From Arthrobacter sp. ISL-65 (GTDB lineage: Bacteria > Actinomycetota > Actinomycetes > Actinomycetales > Micrococcaceae): 64,000 bases of DNA. A program made the translations under genes and the position numbers. Under the pieces are notes generated by a model. The model saw nothing but the letters and a program-made list of their open reading frames with translations, had not been told where the DNA came from and searched no databases. Positions 8,134-17,055 of this stretch are shown here, piece after piece (position 1 is the first letter of the stretch; the number at the start of each line of letters is the position of its first letter). Where the stretch lies: positions 1 through 64,000 of the forward strand of contig NZ_JAGGPN010000017.1 of assembly GCF_018613795.1 (NCBI RefSeq), written 5' to 3'.

Positions 8134-9687
8134 TCACGTCACTGCGCCCAACTGCCACGGAATGAACTCGTCCTGGCCGAGGTCCAGCTGCTCAGAAACG
8201 GACTGCTCCCCCGAGGCGACGGCAATGATTTTTTCGAAGATCTCCTCGCCCACACTGTTGATGGACGCGGTTCCGTCCACGATGCGTCCGGCGTTGATAT
8301 CCATGTCCTCACGCATGCGTTCGAACATCGGGGTGTTGGTGGCAACCTTGATCGACGGCGTGGGCTTGCCCCCCAGGACGGAGCCGCGGCCGGTGGTGAA
8401 CACCACCACCGTGGAACCACCCGCGATGATGCCGGTTACGGACACGGGGTCGTAGCCAGGGGTGTCCATGAAGGCGAACCCGCGCGTGGTGACCGGTTCG
8501 GCGTACTCGTACACGGCAGACAATTCGGCGGTGCCGGCCTTGGCGACCGCGCCGAGCGACTTCTCCAATATGGTCGTCAGCCCGCCCGCCTTGTTGCCGG
8601 GAGAGGGGTTGTTGTCCAGGGAGCCGCCACCGGAGGTCGCGTAGTCCTTCCACCACTCGATGCGCTGCAGGAGCTTAAGGCCCACTTCCTCGGACACCGC
8701 ACGCCGTGTCAGCAAATGTTCGGCGCCGAAAATTTCCGGCGTCTCGGCGAGAATCGTCGTGGCCCCGTGGGCAACCAGCAGGTCGGAGGCCACGCCCAGG
8801 GCCGGGTTCGCGGTGATCCCCGAGTACCCGTCGGAGCCGCCGCAGTTCATCCCCAGCACAAGTTCCGAGATATAAGCGGGTTCGCGGCGCAGTGCATTCA
8901 CGTGCGGAACCATCTCGTTGATGGCCTCCACCCCGGCACGGACCGTTGCACGGATCCCGCCGCTGTCCTGGATGACCAGAGTGCGCACCAGCTTCTCGCT
9001 CGGAAGATCCAGCCCGTCCAGCAATGATGTCGCTGGCAGCATCTCGCATCCCAGACCCAGCACCAACAACCCGGCCATGTTGGGATGATTGGCATAGCTC
9101 CGCAGCGTGCGCCGCGTCAGCCGGGCGCCTTCACTGCCAGCGACCAGACCGCAACCGGAATCATGCGTTAGGGCTATGACCCCATCGACGTTCTCGTAGC
9201 CCTGCAGGGCTGCAGCCGTGAATTGCGCTGCGATCATTCGGGCCGTCGACGCCGAGCAGTTCACTGCGGTCAGTATGCCGATGTAGTTGCGGGTCCCCAC
9301 GCGCCCGTCGCCGCGGTGATACCCCTGGAACGTCCGCGCCGGCCCGTCCGGTGCCACTGGCTGCACGCGGGCGGTACCGAACTCATGCACACGATCGGCG
9401 TTGTCCATGCCGAGGTTGTGGGTATGGACGTGGTCTCCGGCGGCAATGTCCCGCGTGGCCCGGCCGATCGACTGGCCGTACTTGTGGACCTGTTCGCCGG
9501 CGGCGAGGGGCCGTAGGGCGAGCTTGTGACCGCGGGGGACGCTTTGCCGCACGAGAAGCCGGTGTCCCCGATCGGTCAACTCAGCACCCGGGGACAGGTC
9601 CTGGGTCGCGACTGCGACATCGTCCTCGGGCCGCAGTACCAACGCAACCTCATTTAGGTCACGGAGGGTGGTGGGAATGCTCGTCAT
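8134..9687 (-). CDS. uxaA: Altronate dehydratase
   Basis: This 517-aa UxaA/GarD-family dehydratase converts D-altronate to 2-keto-3-deoxygluconate. It has the N-terminal SAF-like domain (about residues 15-90) joined to the large catalytic domain, with signature segments HDSGCG and MNCGGSDGYSG that supply metal-binding Cys/His/Asp residues. The ATG at 9687 is preceded by AAGAAGG; the open frame runs further to 9846, but that extension crosses the operator region. It is the first gene of the leftward uxaA-uxaB operon, under a promoter with two LacI-like sites. Confidence 0.92.
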   Translation of the reverse strand: MTSIPTTLRDLNEVALVLRPEDDVAVATQDLSPGAELTDRGHRLLVRQSVPRGHKLALRPLAAGEQVHKYGQSIGRATRDIAAGDHVHTHNLGMDNADRVHEFGTARVQPVAPDGPARTFQGYHRGDGRVGTRNYIGILTAVNCSASTARMIAAQFTAAALQGYENVDGVIALTHDSGCGLVAGSEGARLTRRTLRSYANHPNMAGLLVLGLGCEMLPATSLLDGLDLPSEKLVRTLVIQDSGGIRATVRAGVEAINEMVPHVNALRREPAYISELVLGMNCGGSDGYSGITANPALGVASDLLVAHGATTILAETPEIFGAEHLLTRRAVSEEVGLKLLQRIEWWKDYATSGGGSLDNNPSPGNKAGGLTTILEKSLGAVAKAGTAELSAVYEYAEPVTTRGFAFMDTPGYDPVSVTGIIAGGSTVVVFTTGRGSVLGGKPTPSIKVATNTPMFERMREDMDINAGRIVDGTASINSVGEEIFEKIIAVASGEQSVSEQLDLGQDEFIPWQLGAVT

Positions 9688-9720
9688 GGCCAAATCCTTC
9701 TTCAGTGAGGGAGCGACGGG

Positions 9721-9760
9721 AATGAAATCGTTTTCATTGTAGAGCGACGAAACCGTTTTC
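9721..9760. promoter_or_regulatory. LacI-type operators upstream of uxaA
   Basis: An 18-bp inverted repeat AATGAAATCGTTTTCATT (9721-9738; 7-bp arms around TCGT) is followed by a half-similar GAAACCGTTTTC (9749-9760). Both look like classic LacI/GalR-type sites. A related TAACGTTTTCAT lies before uxaC, so the hexuronate repressor probably binds all of them. Confidence 0.7.
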
Positions 9761-9831
9761 ACCAAGGGGATGTTGCGTACGGGTGATGGCTGGGGTGCGC
9801 CGGAAGCTTCACCCTCAGCGGCTGAGGCAAA

Positions 9832-9852
9832 GCCCTGATGGCCCATCAGGGC
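9832..9852 (-). terminator. Intrinsic terminator of the hexuronate LacI gene
   Basis: Two perfect 10-bp arms (GCCCTGATGG and CCATCAGGGC) flank one base, about 50 bp beyond the LacI stop. On the leftward strand the stem is followed by TTTGCC, a short T-run. Confidence 0.6.
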
Positions 9853-9899
9853 GACCCGGCGTCGCTCCCCGCGGGGAAGAGGGCAGCCGGCAGCTGCGC

Positions 9900-10910
9900 T
9901 TACTCCGCCAGTGCTCCCGTCAGCGGAACGCGGACCGACGTGCCGCGGAAGATGAATTCCGTCTTCAGTTGAGCCGGCGGCTCGGGAGCGGGGCCCGTCG
10001 CCGTCATCAGTGCGTTGAGGTAGGACATGGCCAGGGCGCCGGCCTCCTCCCGCGGAACCCGGACGGTGGTCAGCGCCGGGTTGGCCATGGCGGCGAATTC
10101 GATGTCGTCGTATCCGACGACGGTCAGGTCGTTTGGAACCGAGACGCCGTACTGGGCGAGCTGGTTGATCAGGCCCAGCGCCATGACGTCGTTGTAGACC
10201 ATGACGGCCGTGACATTGGCGAGCAGAACCTTCTCCGCCGCGCTGCGGCCGCCGTCAAAGGAGGGGGCGAAACTGCCCACGGCAACCTCCGTCAGAGCCG
10301 CAGCGGCCAAATGCGTCGTGACTGCGCCTTGCCGTACCCGGCTGGAGTAGCTCGTTCCGGGGCCAGCGACGTACCCGATGCGCACGTGCCCCAAGGCTTT
10401 CAGGTGCATCACCTCTTGCGCGATACCAGCAGCGTTGTCGAAGGTAACGGCCGGGACACCCGGGACCTCGCGGTTAATCAGGACCAACGGGCGCTGCTGC
10501 CGGTGGGAAAGCAGGTCCTCATCCGACATGCGCGCCGCGCACAATACGAGCCCGTCCACCTGGCGGCCCAGCCTTGTGACAAGTTCTGATTCGCGAGCCG
10601 CATCCTCGCCGGTGTCGACCAGCAGCACGGGGTATCCCAGCTCCTCGGCCCGGCTCTGAATGCCCCTCACGACGCTGGGGAAGAAAGGGTTGGTGAGGTC
10701 CGGAACCACGATCCCGATGTTGCCGGTCAGGCCCGTGATGAGTGACTGCGCCGCCCGGTTAGGGCGGTAGTCCAGCCGGGCTGCGGCGCTCAGCACCCGT
10801 TCCCGGGTCACCGCATCAACCTTCTCGGGGCGCACGAAAGTCCGCGAGACCGTGGCAGGTGAGACGTCGGCAGCTCGGGCAACGTCCCTGATCGTCACGG
10901 GTCCGGACAT
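9900..10910 (-). CDS. LacI-family repressor of hexuronate catabolism
   Basis: This 336-aa regulator has an N-terminal LacI HTH (VTIRDVARAADVSPATVSRTF), the hinge Leu segment (PNRAAQSL) and a periplasmic-binding-protein-like effector domain. The ATG at 10910 has GGAGGGGA upstream; the open frame extends to 10958 without support. It sits between the two arms of the hexuronate cluster: uxaAB downstream in the same direction and uxaC-symporter-eda-kdgK divergent. GAAAACG/CGTTTTC-type sites occur before both arms. The effector is probably a uronate or pathway intermediate such as KDG, inferred from context. Confidence 0.88.
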   Translation of the reverse strand: MSGPVTIRDVARAADVSPATVSRTFVRPEKVDAVTRERVLSAAARLDYRPNRAAQSLITGLTGNIGIVVPDLTNPFFPSVVRGIQSRAEELGYPVLLVDTGEDAARESELVTRLGRQVDGLVLCAARMSDEDLLSHRQQRPLVLINREVPGVPAVTFDNAAGIAQEVMHLKALGHVRIGYVAGPGTSYSSRVRQGAVTTHLAAAALTEVAVGSFAPSFDGGRSAAEKVLLANVTAVMVYNDVMALGLINQLAQYGVSVPNDLTVVGYDDIEFAAMANPALTTVRVPREEAGALAMSYLNALMTATGPAPEPPAQLKTEFIFRGTSVRVPLTGALAE

Positions 10911-11024
10911 GGGTTCCCCTCCCGTTGGCTTTGTTACGGATTTTATCCCTGCGGTCATGAAGTTCCTGTCCCGTCAAAGTTTCTGAAGATATGAGCTTGG
11001 TCTCAGCTTGCCTCCGCGCTACAT

Positions 11025-11041
11025 TGATAATAACGTTTTCA
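11025..11041. promoter_or_regulatory. Candidate LacI operator upstream of uxaC
   Basis: TGATAATAACGTTTTCA is an imperfect inverted repeat sharing the ACGTTTTCA half with the uxaA operator. It lies 65 bp upstream of the uxaC start, between the divergent LacI and uxaC genes. Confidence 0.5.
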
Positions 11042-11105
11042 TAGCGAGCTCCCCACCCCCTCGGAACGAGCTTCCAAACCCCCACCAAAATTAAGAGAGA
11101 CATTG

Positions 11106-12575
11106 ATGTCTGCCTCCACCCTCCTGAATCTTGACCAGGCACCGACAGTCGACAACCGGCGGCTGGAGCTGCATTCCGACCGTGCGCTTCCAGCGGATGA
11201 GCGTCAGCGCGCCGTGGCACGCGAGATATACGAGCAGACGGCACAGTTGCCACTCATCTGCATGCACGGGCACGTTGAGGCGGACGTTTTCGCCGCGAAC
11301 GAGCCGTTCGCCGACCCGGCCCAGCTCCTGGTGGTGCCCGACCACTACGTGACCCGCATGATGGTCTCCCAAGGAATCGCTCCCGTGTCCCTGGGTGTGC
11401 CGCGGATCGATGGTGGTCCTGTCGAGAGTGACTCGCGGGCCATCTGGCGGACGTTCTGCCAGAACTGGAAGCTGTTCCGCGGCACCCCGTCGCGCTACTG
11501 GATGGAGCATGAGCTTGTCGAGGTCTTCGGGGTCGACCTCATGCCCAGCGCCGAGACAGCCGATGCGATCTACGACCAGATAACCGCGCGCATTGCGGAG
11601 CCGGACTTCCGGCCCCGGCAACTGCTGGACCGGTTTTCGATCGAGCTGATCTCCACGACCGACCCTGCAACCAGCGACCTGCGCCACCACACACAACTGG
11701 CCCAGCAGGGTTTGGGAGAGCGGGTCATACCGACATTCCGCCCGGACGCGGTGTTCCATCTTGACCGTGCGGGGTGGCGGGCTGAGGTCGCCAAACTGGC
11801 AGAGGTCTCGGCTGTGGACACCACTACCTATTCCGGATTCCTCGACGCGCTGCGAGAGCGCCGTCGCGCCTTCGTTGCCGCTGGTGGGCTGGCTACCGAT
11901 CATGGCCACCTGAGCGCCGACACCACACCCATGACGGAGTTCGCCGCCGCAGAGCTGTACTCCCGCGCGCTGGACGGAACGGTCAGCCCCGCGGAGGCGC
12001 AGGCCTTCGGCGCTCACATGCTTTTCGTCACCGCGGGCATGGCCTGCGAGGACGGGCTAGTCATGCAAATTCATCCCGGTGTTCTGCGCGATCACCACAA
12101 GGGAGTCTTCGAGCGCCACGGCCAGGACAAGGGCTTCGATATCCCCGTGGCCACCGAGTACACGCGTTCGCTGCAGCCGCTGCTGGAGCGCTACGGCCAC
12201 GACCCAAGGTTTCGCGCCATCCTCTTCACTGTCGACGAGACTCTTTACAGCCGCGAACTCGCCCCCCTCGCCGGCGCCTATCCGTCACTCCGGCTGGGTG
12301 CTCCCTGGTGGTTCCTCGATTCCCCGGAGGGCATGCGGCGTTTCCGTGAGTCCGCGACCGAGACGGCTGGTTTCTACAACACCTCCGGCTTCGTCGACGA
12401 CACGCGCGCCTTCGCCTCGATCCCCGCCCGCCACGACCTTTCCCGGCGCATCGACGCCGGTTTCCTGGCCCGTCTGGTCCTTGAGCACCGGCTCAGCCAG
12501 GTCGAGGCCGTCGAAACTGCCGTCGACCTCGCCTACAACCTCCCGAAAACCGCCTACTCCCGGCGTTCTTCCTGA
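11106..12575 (+). CDS. uxaC: Glucuronate/galacturonate isomerase
   Basis: This 489-aa uronate isomerase (amidohydrolase superfamily) interconverts D-galacturonate and D-tagaturonate, or D-glucuronate and D-fructuronate, the first step of the pathway. The metal-binding HGH motif (MHGHVEADVFA, about residues 55-65), the RYWMEHEL segment and a distant GFVDDTRAF segment match UxaC, and the length is normal. The start is the ATG at 11106, with AGAGAG upstream; a TTG directly before it is less likely. It heads the rightward operon with the symporter, eda and kdgK, and its promoter carries a LacI-type site. Confidence 0.93.
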   Translation: MSASTLLNLDQAPTVDNRRLELHSDRALPADERQRAVAREIYEQTAQLPLICMHGHVEADVFAANEPFADPAQLLVVPDHYVTRMMVSQGIAPVSLGVPRIDGGPVESDSRAIWRTFCQNWKLFRGTPSRYWMEHELVEVFGVDLMPSAETADAIYDQITARIAEPDFRPRQLLDRFSIELISTTDPATSDLRHHTQLAQQGLGERVIPTFRPDAVFHLDRAGWRAEVAKLAEVSAVDTTTYSGFLDALRERRRAFVAAGGLATDHGHLSADTTPMTEFAAAELYSRALDGTVSPAEAQAFGAHMLFVTAGMACEDGLVMQIHPGVLRDHHKGVFERHGQDKGFDIPVATEYTRSLQPLLERYGHDPRFRAILFTVDETLYSRELAPLAGAYPSLRLGAPWWFLDSPEGMRRFRESATETAGFYNTSGFVDDTRAFASIPARHDLSRRIDAGFLARLVLEHRLSQVEAVETAVDLAYNLPKTAYSRRSS

Positions 12576-12625
12576 CCCTTAATTTGGCTGACCCCTAAAC
12601 TGCCTGGATGCAAAGGAGCACCCCG

Positions 12626-14080
12626 ATGGCCAACAAAATCACCACGCCCACCAGTTCCAGGGCGACGAAAACAAGTGGCATCGTGTCACTGAAAGAGAAG
12701 ATCGCCTACGGCATGGGCGATCTGGGCAACGGCTTCATGTTCGACCTCGGGCAGGCCTACCTGCTGAAGTTCTACACAGATGTGGCGGGATTGCCACCCG
12801 CAGCCGCCGCCTCCGTCTTCGTCATCACCAAGCTCTTCGACGCGTTCATGGACCCGCTCGCCGGCACGGTGATCGACGGGCGGCGCAATGTGGGCCGCTT
12901 CGGCCGCTTCCGGGGCGTCATGTTCTACTCGTCCATTGCGCTGGCAGTGCTGACGGTCTTTACCTTCCTCACCCCCGGCCAATCCGAGGGTGTGAACCTG
13001 GTCTACGCGTACGTCTCCTACATGGCGTGGGGCGTGTTGTACTCGTTCACCAACATCCCCTACGGCTCGCTGGCCTCGGTGATGACCCAGGAACCCATCG
13101 AGCGGGCCAAGCTCGCCTCCTTCCGCCAGGCCGGCTCCGTCACTGCCCTGCTGGTCACCGGCGTTGCGTTCATGCCGATTGTGCTGGCCTTCGGTTCCGA
13201 ACGTGTGGGCTATGCCGTCGCAGCCGGCAGCATGGCCGTGGTGGGCGTACTCTGCTTCTTCGCCACGTTCAGGTACACCCGCGAGGCCGTCCCCGTGGTC
13301 CGTTCCCGCGAGAAGCTGACTGTCCGGAGCTTCGTTATCACCATCGTCACTAACCGGCCCCTGCTGGTCCTGGTCGTTATGACGATCTTTTCGATCTCGG
13401 CTTACAACGTGAAGACGTCGATGATCGTCTACTTCACGCAGTACTACCTGGGCGATGTGCGGCTGCTGCCGTACGTGAACGTGATCAGCATCGGCTCCTC
13501 GATCATCGGCATCCTGCTCATCCCTGTGCTGACACGCCTGATTGGCAAGAAGCGTACGGCCCTGTGCGGCTTCCTGCTCGCCATAGTCGCGGACGGACTG
13601 AACTTCGTGCTGCCGACCAACCCCGTGCTCTTCACCGTCCTGTTCAGCCTCTCCTTCATCGGGGTGGCCCTGCCCAACGGCATCACCTGGGCGCTGGTCT
13701 GCGACGTCATCGACTTCGGCCACTGGCGCACCGGAGTACGCCGAGAGGGCATCACCTACTCCATGTTCAACTTCTCCCGCAAGATCGCCCAGTCTGTTGC
13801 CGGCGGCCTGGCCGGGTTCGGGCTGAGCGCGATCGGCTATGTGCCCAACGTGGCGCAGGCCCCCGAGGTGTTGGCCGGAATGAAGGGCCTGCAGACCCTC
13901 TACCCCTGCCTGGCGCTGGCCGCGGCCGCTATTGTGCTCGCCCTGCTTTATCCCCTGACGGACAAGAAGGTGGGAGAGCTTGTCCTCGAGACGCACGCAC
14001 GGGAAGGGACTCCGGCCCCCTTGGAACGCAGCCCCCAGGACGGCACCGAATCGAACCCCACCACCCAGGAGAAACCATGA
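12626..14080 (+). CDS. GPH-family sugar/uronide:cation symporter
   Basis: This 484-aa membrane transporter of the glycoside-pentoside-hexuronide:cation symporter family resembles UidB/MelB. The N-terminal half shows EKIAYGMGDLGNGF and FDAFMDPLAGTVIDG, both GPH signatures, and about 12 hydrophobic segments follow. The C-terminus is cytoplasmic. The ATG at 12626 has AAAGGAG 7 nt upstream; an ATG at 12608 in the same frame has none. It lies 50 bp after uxaC, and its stop overlaps the eda start (ATGA). It probably imports galacturonate, glucuronate or their glycosides; the substrate is inferred from the operon. Confidence 0.88.
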   Translation: MANKITTPTSSRATKTSGIVSLKEKIAYGMGDLGNGFMFDLGQAYLLKFYTDVAGLPPAAAASVFVITKLFDAFMDPLAGTVIDGRRNVGRFGRFRGVMFYSSIALAVLTVFTFLTPGQSEGVNLVYAYVSYMAWGVLYSFTNIPYGSLASVMTQEPIERAKLASFRQAGSVTALLVTGVAFMPIVLAFGSERVGYAVAAGSMAVVGVLCFFATFRYTREAVPVVRSREKLTVRSFVITIVTNRPLLVLVVMTIFSISAYNVKTSMIVYFTQYYLGDVRLLPYVNVISIGSSIIGILLIPVLTRLIGKKRTALCGFLLAIVADGLNFVLPTNPVLFTVLFSLSFIGVALPNGITWALVCDVIDFGHWRTGVRREGITYSMFNFSRKIAQSVAGGLAGFGLSAIGYVPNVAQAPEVLAGMKGLQTLYPCLALAAAAIVLALLYPLTDKKVGELVLETHAREGTPAPLERSPQDGTESNPTTQEKP

Positions 14081-14742
14081 TGACAGTCCCCCGCTCGCAG
14101 CCCTCCGCAACGCTGCTGGCACACCCGGTGGTCGCTGTCCTGAGGACCTCCCACGCCCGTGAGTACGCCCCCGTTGTCGAGGCACTGATCGCCGGCGGCG
14201 TCCGGTCCATCGAACTGACCCTCACCACCGAGGGCGTTTTCGAGGAGATCGCCGGACTCAAGGCCCGGTTCGCCGGTTCCGCAGAAATCGGAGTGGGCAC
14301 CGTCGTCGACCTTCACGAAGCCCAACAGGCGCTCGACGCCGGCGCTGACTACCTCGTTACCCCGGTGACGGTCCCGGAGGTGATCCGTGCCGCCGTCGAC
14401 CGCGGCGTCCCCGTCTTCCCCGGCGCGTACTCGCCCACGGAGATGCACACGGCGTGGTCCCTGGGAGCCACAGCCGTCAAGCTGTTCCCCGCCTCTGTCG
14501 TGGGGCCAGGGTACATCGGGCAGCTGCGCGGGCCATTCCCCGATCTGCCGATCATCCCCTCCGGAGGAGTGTCCATCCAGGACGCGCCCAAATGGATCGA
14601 GGCCGGGGCCCTGGCCGTGAGCCTGGGCGGGCCCCTCCTGGGAGACGCCTTCAAGGGCGGCGATCTCACCGCGCTCACCGAGCGGGCCACGGAGGTCACC
14701 CGCCTCGTCACGCTCGCCCAGAACAGGATGGTCAACGCATGA
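14077..14742 (+). CDS. eda: 2-keto-3-deoxy-6-phosphogluconate (KDPG) aldolase
   Basis: This 221-aa class I aldolase splits KDPG into pyruvate and glyceraldehyde-3-phosphate, the last step of uronate breakdown. The (beta/alpha)8 fold shows the segment VGTVVD, the Schiff-base lysine in GATAVKLFPAS and the phosphate-binding IIPSGGV. The start is the first ATG of an ATGATG, with AGGAG upstream. Its ATGA overlaps the symporter stop, and its own stop overlaps the kdgK start, so all three are translationally coupled. Much longer open frames in the same phase are chance extensions. Confidence 0.92.
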   Translation: MMTVPRSQPSATLLAHPVVAVLRTSHAREYAPVVEALIAGGVRSIELTLTTEGVFEEIAGLKARFAGSAEIGVGTVVDLHEAQQALDAGADYLVTPVTVPEVIRAAVDRGVPVFPGAYSPTEMHTAWSLGATAVKLFPASVVGPGYIGQLRGPFPDLPIIPSGGVSIQDAPKWIEAGALAVSLGGPLLGDAFKGGDLTALTERATEVTRLVTLAQNRMVNA

Positions 14743-15695
14743 GCGCGGTGGTCACCATGGGAGAAACGATGGGGCTGATGAAGGCAGACACCCCCGGGCC
14801 ATTGGCGCACACACGCTCCCTAAGCCTCGGAATGGGCGGAGCAGAGAGCAACTTCGCCATCGCCCTGTCCCGGCTGGGCGTAGCAGTGACCTGGGCCGGC
14901 CGGGTCGGCGGCGACAGCATGGGCGAACTGGTGCTCCGCGAACTGCGCGCCGAAGGCATCGACGTCCACGGCATCGTGGACCCCGAGGCTCCCACCGGGC
15001 TGATGATCAAAGAACGCCGCACCTCCGAACAGCTCAAGGTATGGTACTACCGGTCCGGAAGCGCTGGCTCCCGCCTTGAACCGCAGGACGTCCCCGCGAA
15101 GCAGATCCGCGAAGCCCGGCTCCTGCACCTGACCGGCATCACCCCCGCCCTGTCGGCCACAGCGGCGGCGGCGGCGAACCATGCCATAGCCGTAGCGCGC
15201 GATGCCGGAACCCTGGTGTCACTGGACCTGAACTACCGCGCCGCCCTCTGGTCCCCCGAAGAGGCCGGCGAGCTGTACCGGAAACTGCTCCCGCAGGTGG
15301 ATCTGGTCTTCGCCGGCGATGACGAAGCGATGATCGCCCTGGGCCTGGACCACTCGCAACCGCACCCGCCGCTCGAACTGGCACACCAGCTGACAGCCTT
15401 GGGTCCGCGGCACGCCGTCGTGAAACTCGGACCACTGGGCGCCGTGGCAGTCGCTGACAATGCTCAGCTCGTCCAGGCAGCCGTGCCGGTCAACGCAGTG
15501 GACACGGTCGGCGCCGGGGATGCTTTCGTTGCCGGCTACATCGCCGAGTTCCTGGCCGGTGAGGACCTGGAACAACGCTTGAAGACTGCCGTGCGCACCG
15601 GAGCGTTCGCGTGCCAAGTACCGGGTGACTGGGAAGGCATGCCACGCCGAAGCGAACTCGGGCTCTTGGAGTCCAAAGACCCCGTAGCCCGCTAA
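14739..15695 (+). CDS. kdgK: 2-keto-3-deoxygluconate kinase (PfkB family)
   Basis: This 318-aa sugar kinase phosphorylates 2-keto-3-deoxygluconate to KDPG, feeding Eda. PfkB-family features are clear: the N-terminal GGAESNFAIALSRLG substrate segment and the C-terminal DTVGAGDAFVAG anion hole with the catalytic Asp. The ATG at 14739 overlaps the eda stop by 4 nt (ATGA). It is the last gene of the rightward hexuronate operon. Identification as KdgK rather than ribokinase rests on the pathway context and on the GGAESN form of the N-terminal motif. Confidence 0.88.
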   Translation: MSAVVTMGETMGLMKADTPGPLAHTRSLSLGMGGAESNFAIALSRLGVAVTWAGRVGGDSMGELVLRELRAEGIDVHGIVDPEAPTGLMIKERRTSEQLKVWYYRSGSAGSRLEPQDVPAKQIREARLLHLTGITPALSATAAAAANHAIAVARDAGTLVSLDLNYRAALWSPEEAGELYRKLLPQVDLVFAGDDEAMIALGLDHSQPHPPLELAHQLTALGPRHAVVKLGPLGAVAVADNAQLVQAAVPVNAVDTVGAGDAFVAGYIAEFLAGEDLEQRLKTAVRTGAFACQVPGDWEGMPRRSELGLLESKDPVAR

Positions 15696-15735
15696 GCCGT
15701 GTAATTCGGCGTTCGGTTGCACGGGGGCGGCCAGC

Positions 15736-16190
15736 GTGCCGGTTATCCCCGCCGAATTCGCCGTAAATGCGAACCTTGCCAACCAGGACTGGCCGCCTGC
15801 CGCCGAGGCTCCGTTGACGGACGACGGCGGGGTGCTGGCCGCCGTCGAACAGCTCACCACAGCGGCGCCCGGGGACAGGACGCTGACGTACAAGAACACC
15901 GGCGCCGCCCTCGAGGCCGCCCCGGACTACAACCGGCTGCTGGAGCAGCTGGTCAGCAACGATCTCCCCCGGTTCGAGGCGCGCTTCAAGGAGTCGATGA
16001 ACCAGAACACCATCCACGGTGGTGGCGTTCAGCGCGTTCCTGGACAGCCGGCGGCAGGACATCGTGAACCGGATCGGCGAGATCAACCAGTCGCTGGCCG
16101 GAATCGAATACAACCCGGGAGCTATGGTCAGCCGTGCGCCTTGAGCAGGAGCTCACCCGGTGGGACTGGGCGCTCGAACGCCTCCGCCCC
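15736..16190 (+). pseudogene. Remnant of a Wadjet JetC-like condensin ATPase (3' fragment, frameshifted)
   Basis: Fragments in three frames join into the C-terminal region of a JetC/MukB-like SMC ATPase. Frame one holds DYNRLLEQLVSNDLPRFEARF and MNQNTI. After a shift near 16020, frame two holds SAFLDSRRQDIVNRIGEINQ and GIEYNPGA. After another shift near 16135, frame three holds RLEQELT. This order and wording match JetC-type proteins (LPRFE...LN.NTI...I..IN.SL..I.YNPG...RLE). There is no ribosome site, no N-terminal ATPase head and no JetA, B or D neighbour. It is dead DNA left from a lost Wadjet (anti-plasmid) system; the family call is from memory. Confidence 0.6.
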
Positions 16191-16300
16191 CGCCGCTGGT
16201 TGCGCCTGTCGAAACCATGCCCCGCCGAGTGCCGCACGCCGTCGCAGTCGCCGTCTCCGAGGGTTGGCCTTCTTCTGCTACACGTCCTTCAGACAAACAG

Positions 16301-16843
16301 TTAGGAGCCTAACGCAGCGGTGTACTGTTTGTTGACGCTCGGGCTGAGCTGGCCACTGACCCTCAGCAGGGCAGTTCCCTTCATGTGGTGCCACTCGGTG
16401 CCGAGCACGGGGCCCGCTTCTTTCAGGACGCGCAAGATATAAGCGGAGCGCGCCTTCGCGTCAGCCTGGTTATCGAACACTTCAACGACGGCCCCGCCGT
16501 CGATGCCGGTCTCCCCGGCAGTGGCGCCCGAGTCGGTGATCCACGCCGCGGACGTGTACTGGTTGGGCCGGCCAAGGAGTTTGTTCGAGTCCAGCGCTTC
16601 GGTCACCGTGGTGATCTTCGTAATGCTGGCAACCTTTGGCTTCAGGGACGCAGCAACCGTTGTTGCGTCAGCAGCCGTAGTCGGAGTCGGCGTTGCGGTT
16701 GAGGTCGCCGAGGGTGTGGGTGTGACTGAAGCCGCCGAAGAGGAAGCGGCTGACGTAGCCTGATCCGAGGTCTGGGTGGAAGGTGCCGAGCAAGCGGCCA
16801 GAAGTAGTGCCGTCGCCCCAAGGACGGTCAAATGTTTACGCAT
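16301..16843 (-). CDS. Secreted lipoprotein of unknown function
   Basis: This 180-aa protein has a signal peptide with a lipobox (LLLAACS) and a Ser/Thr/Pro/Ala-rich linker of about 45 residues. A compact domain of about 110 residues follows (from ASLKPKVASIT, ending SPSVNKQYTAAL), which would sit at the outer membrane face. I do not recognise the domain. The start at 16843 fits the signal peptide; a frame extension to 16867 adds nothing likely. No operon partner is evident. It diverges from another lipoprotein gene beginning at 17056, with a shared promoter region of about 210 bp. Confidence 0.7.
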   Translation of the reverse strand: MRKHLTVLGATALLLAACSAPSTQTSDQATSAASSSAASVTPTPSATSTATPTPTTAADATTVAASLKPKVASITKITTVTEALDSNKLLGRPNQYTSAAWITDSGATAGETGIDGGAVVEVFDNQADAKARSAYILRVLKEAGPVLGTEWHHMKGTALLRVSGQLSPSVNKQYTAALGS

Positions 16844-17055
16844 ACCGCTGATGTTAACCGCTGGCAATCACGCCACCGAAATGCGACGCGTCCCCGCTTC
16901 GTACAGGTCATTCCTGCCCTCGGGTGCACTGCGGACCGTCATGGAACAGCGCAATGCAGTATATATCTGGCACTTCGGGTACTAATTATCCGTACAGATC
17001 ATCCTGTCCGCCGTCGATGAAGACACGGGCAGCAAGCACTCCCAGGGGGAACTCA

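Noticed and set aside
12686..14185. 499-codon open frame on the minus strand opposite the GPH symporter and eda
   Set aside because: It mirrors the codon pattern of the real genes on the other strand, is rich in Gly/His/Arg/Gln without any domain, and has no ribosome site.
15736..16335. A single 199-codon hypothetical gene
   Set aside because: Only its first half resembles a protein (JetC); the conserved sequence then jumps to other frames, so it is better described as a pseudogene.
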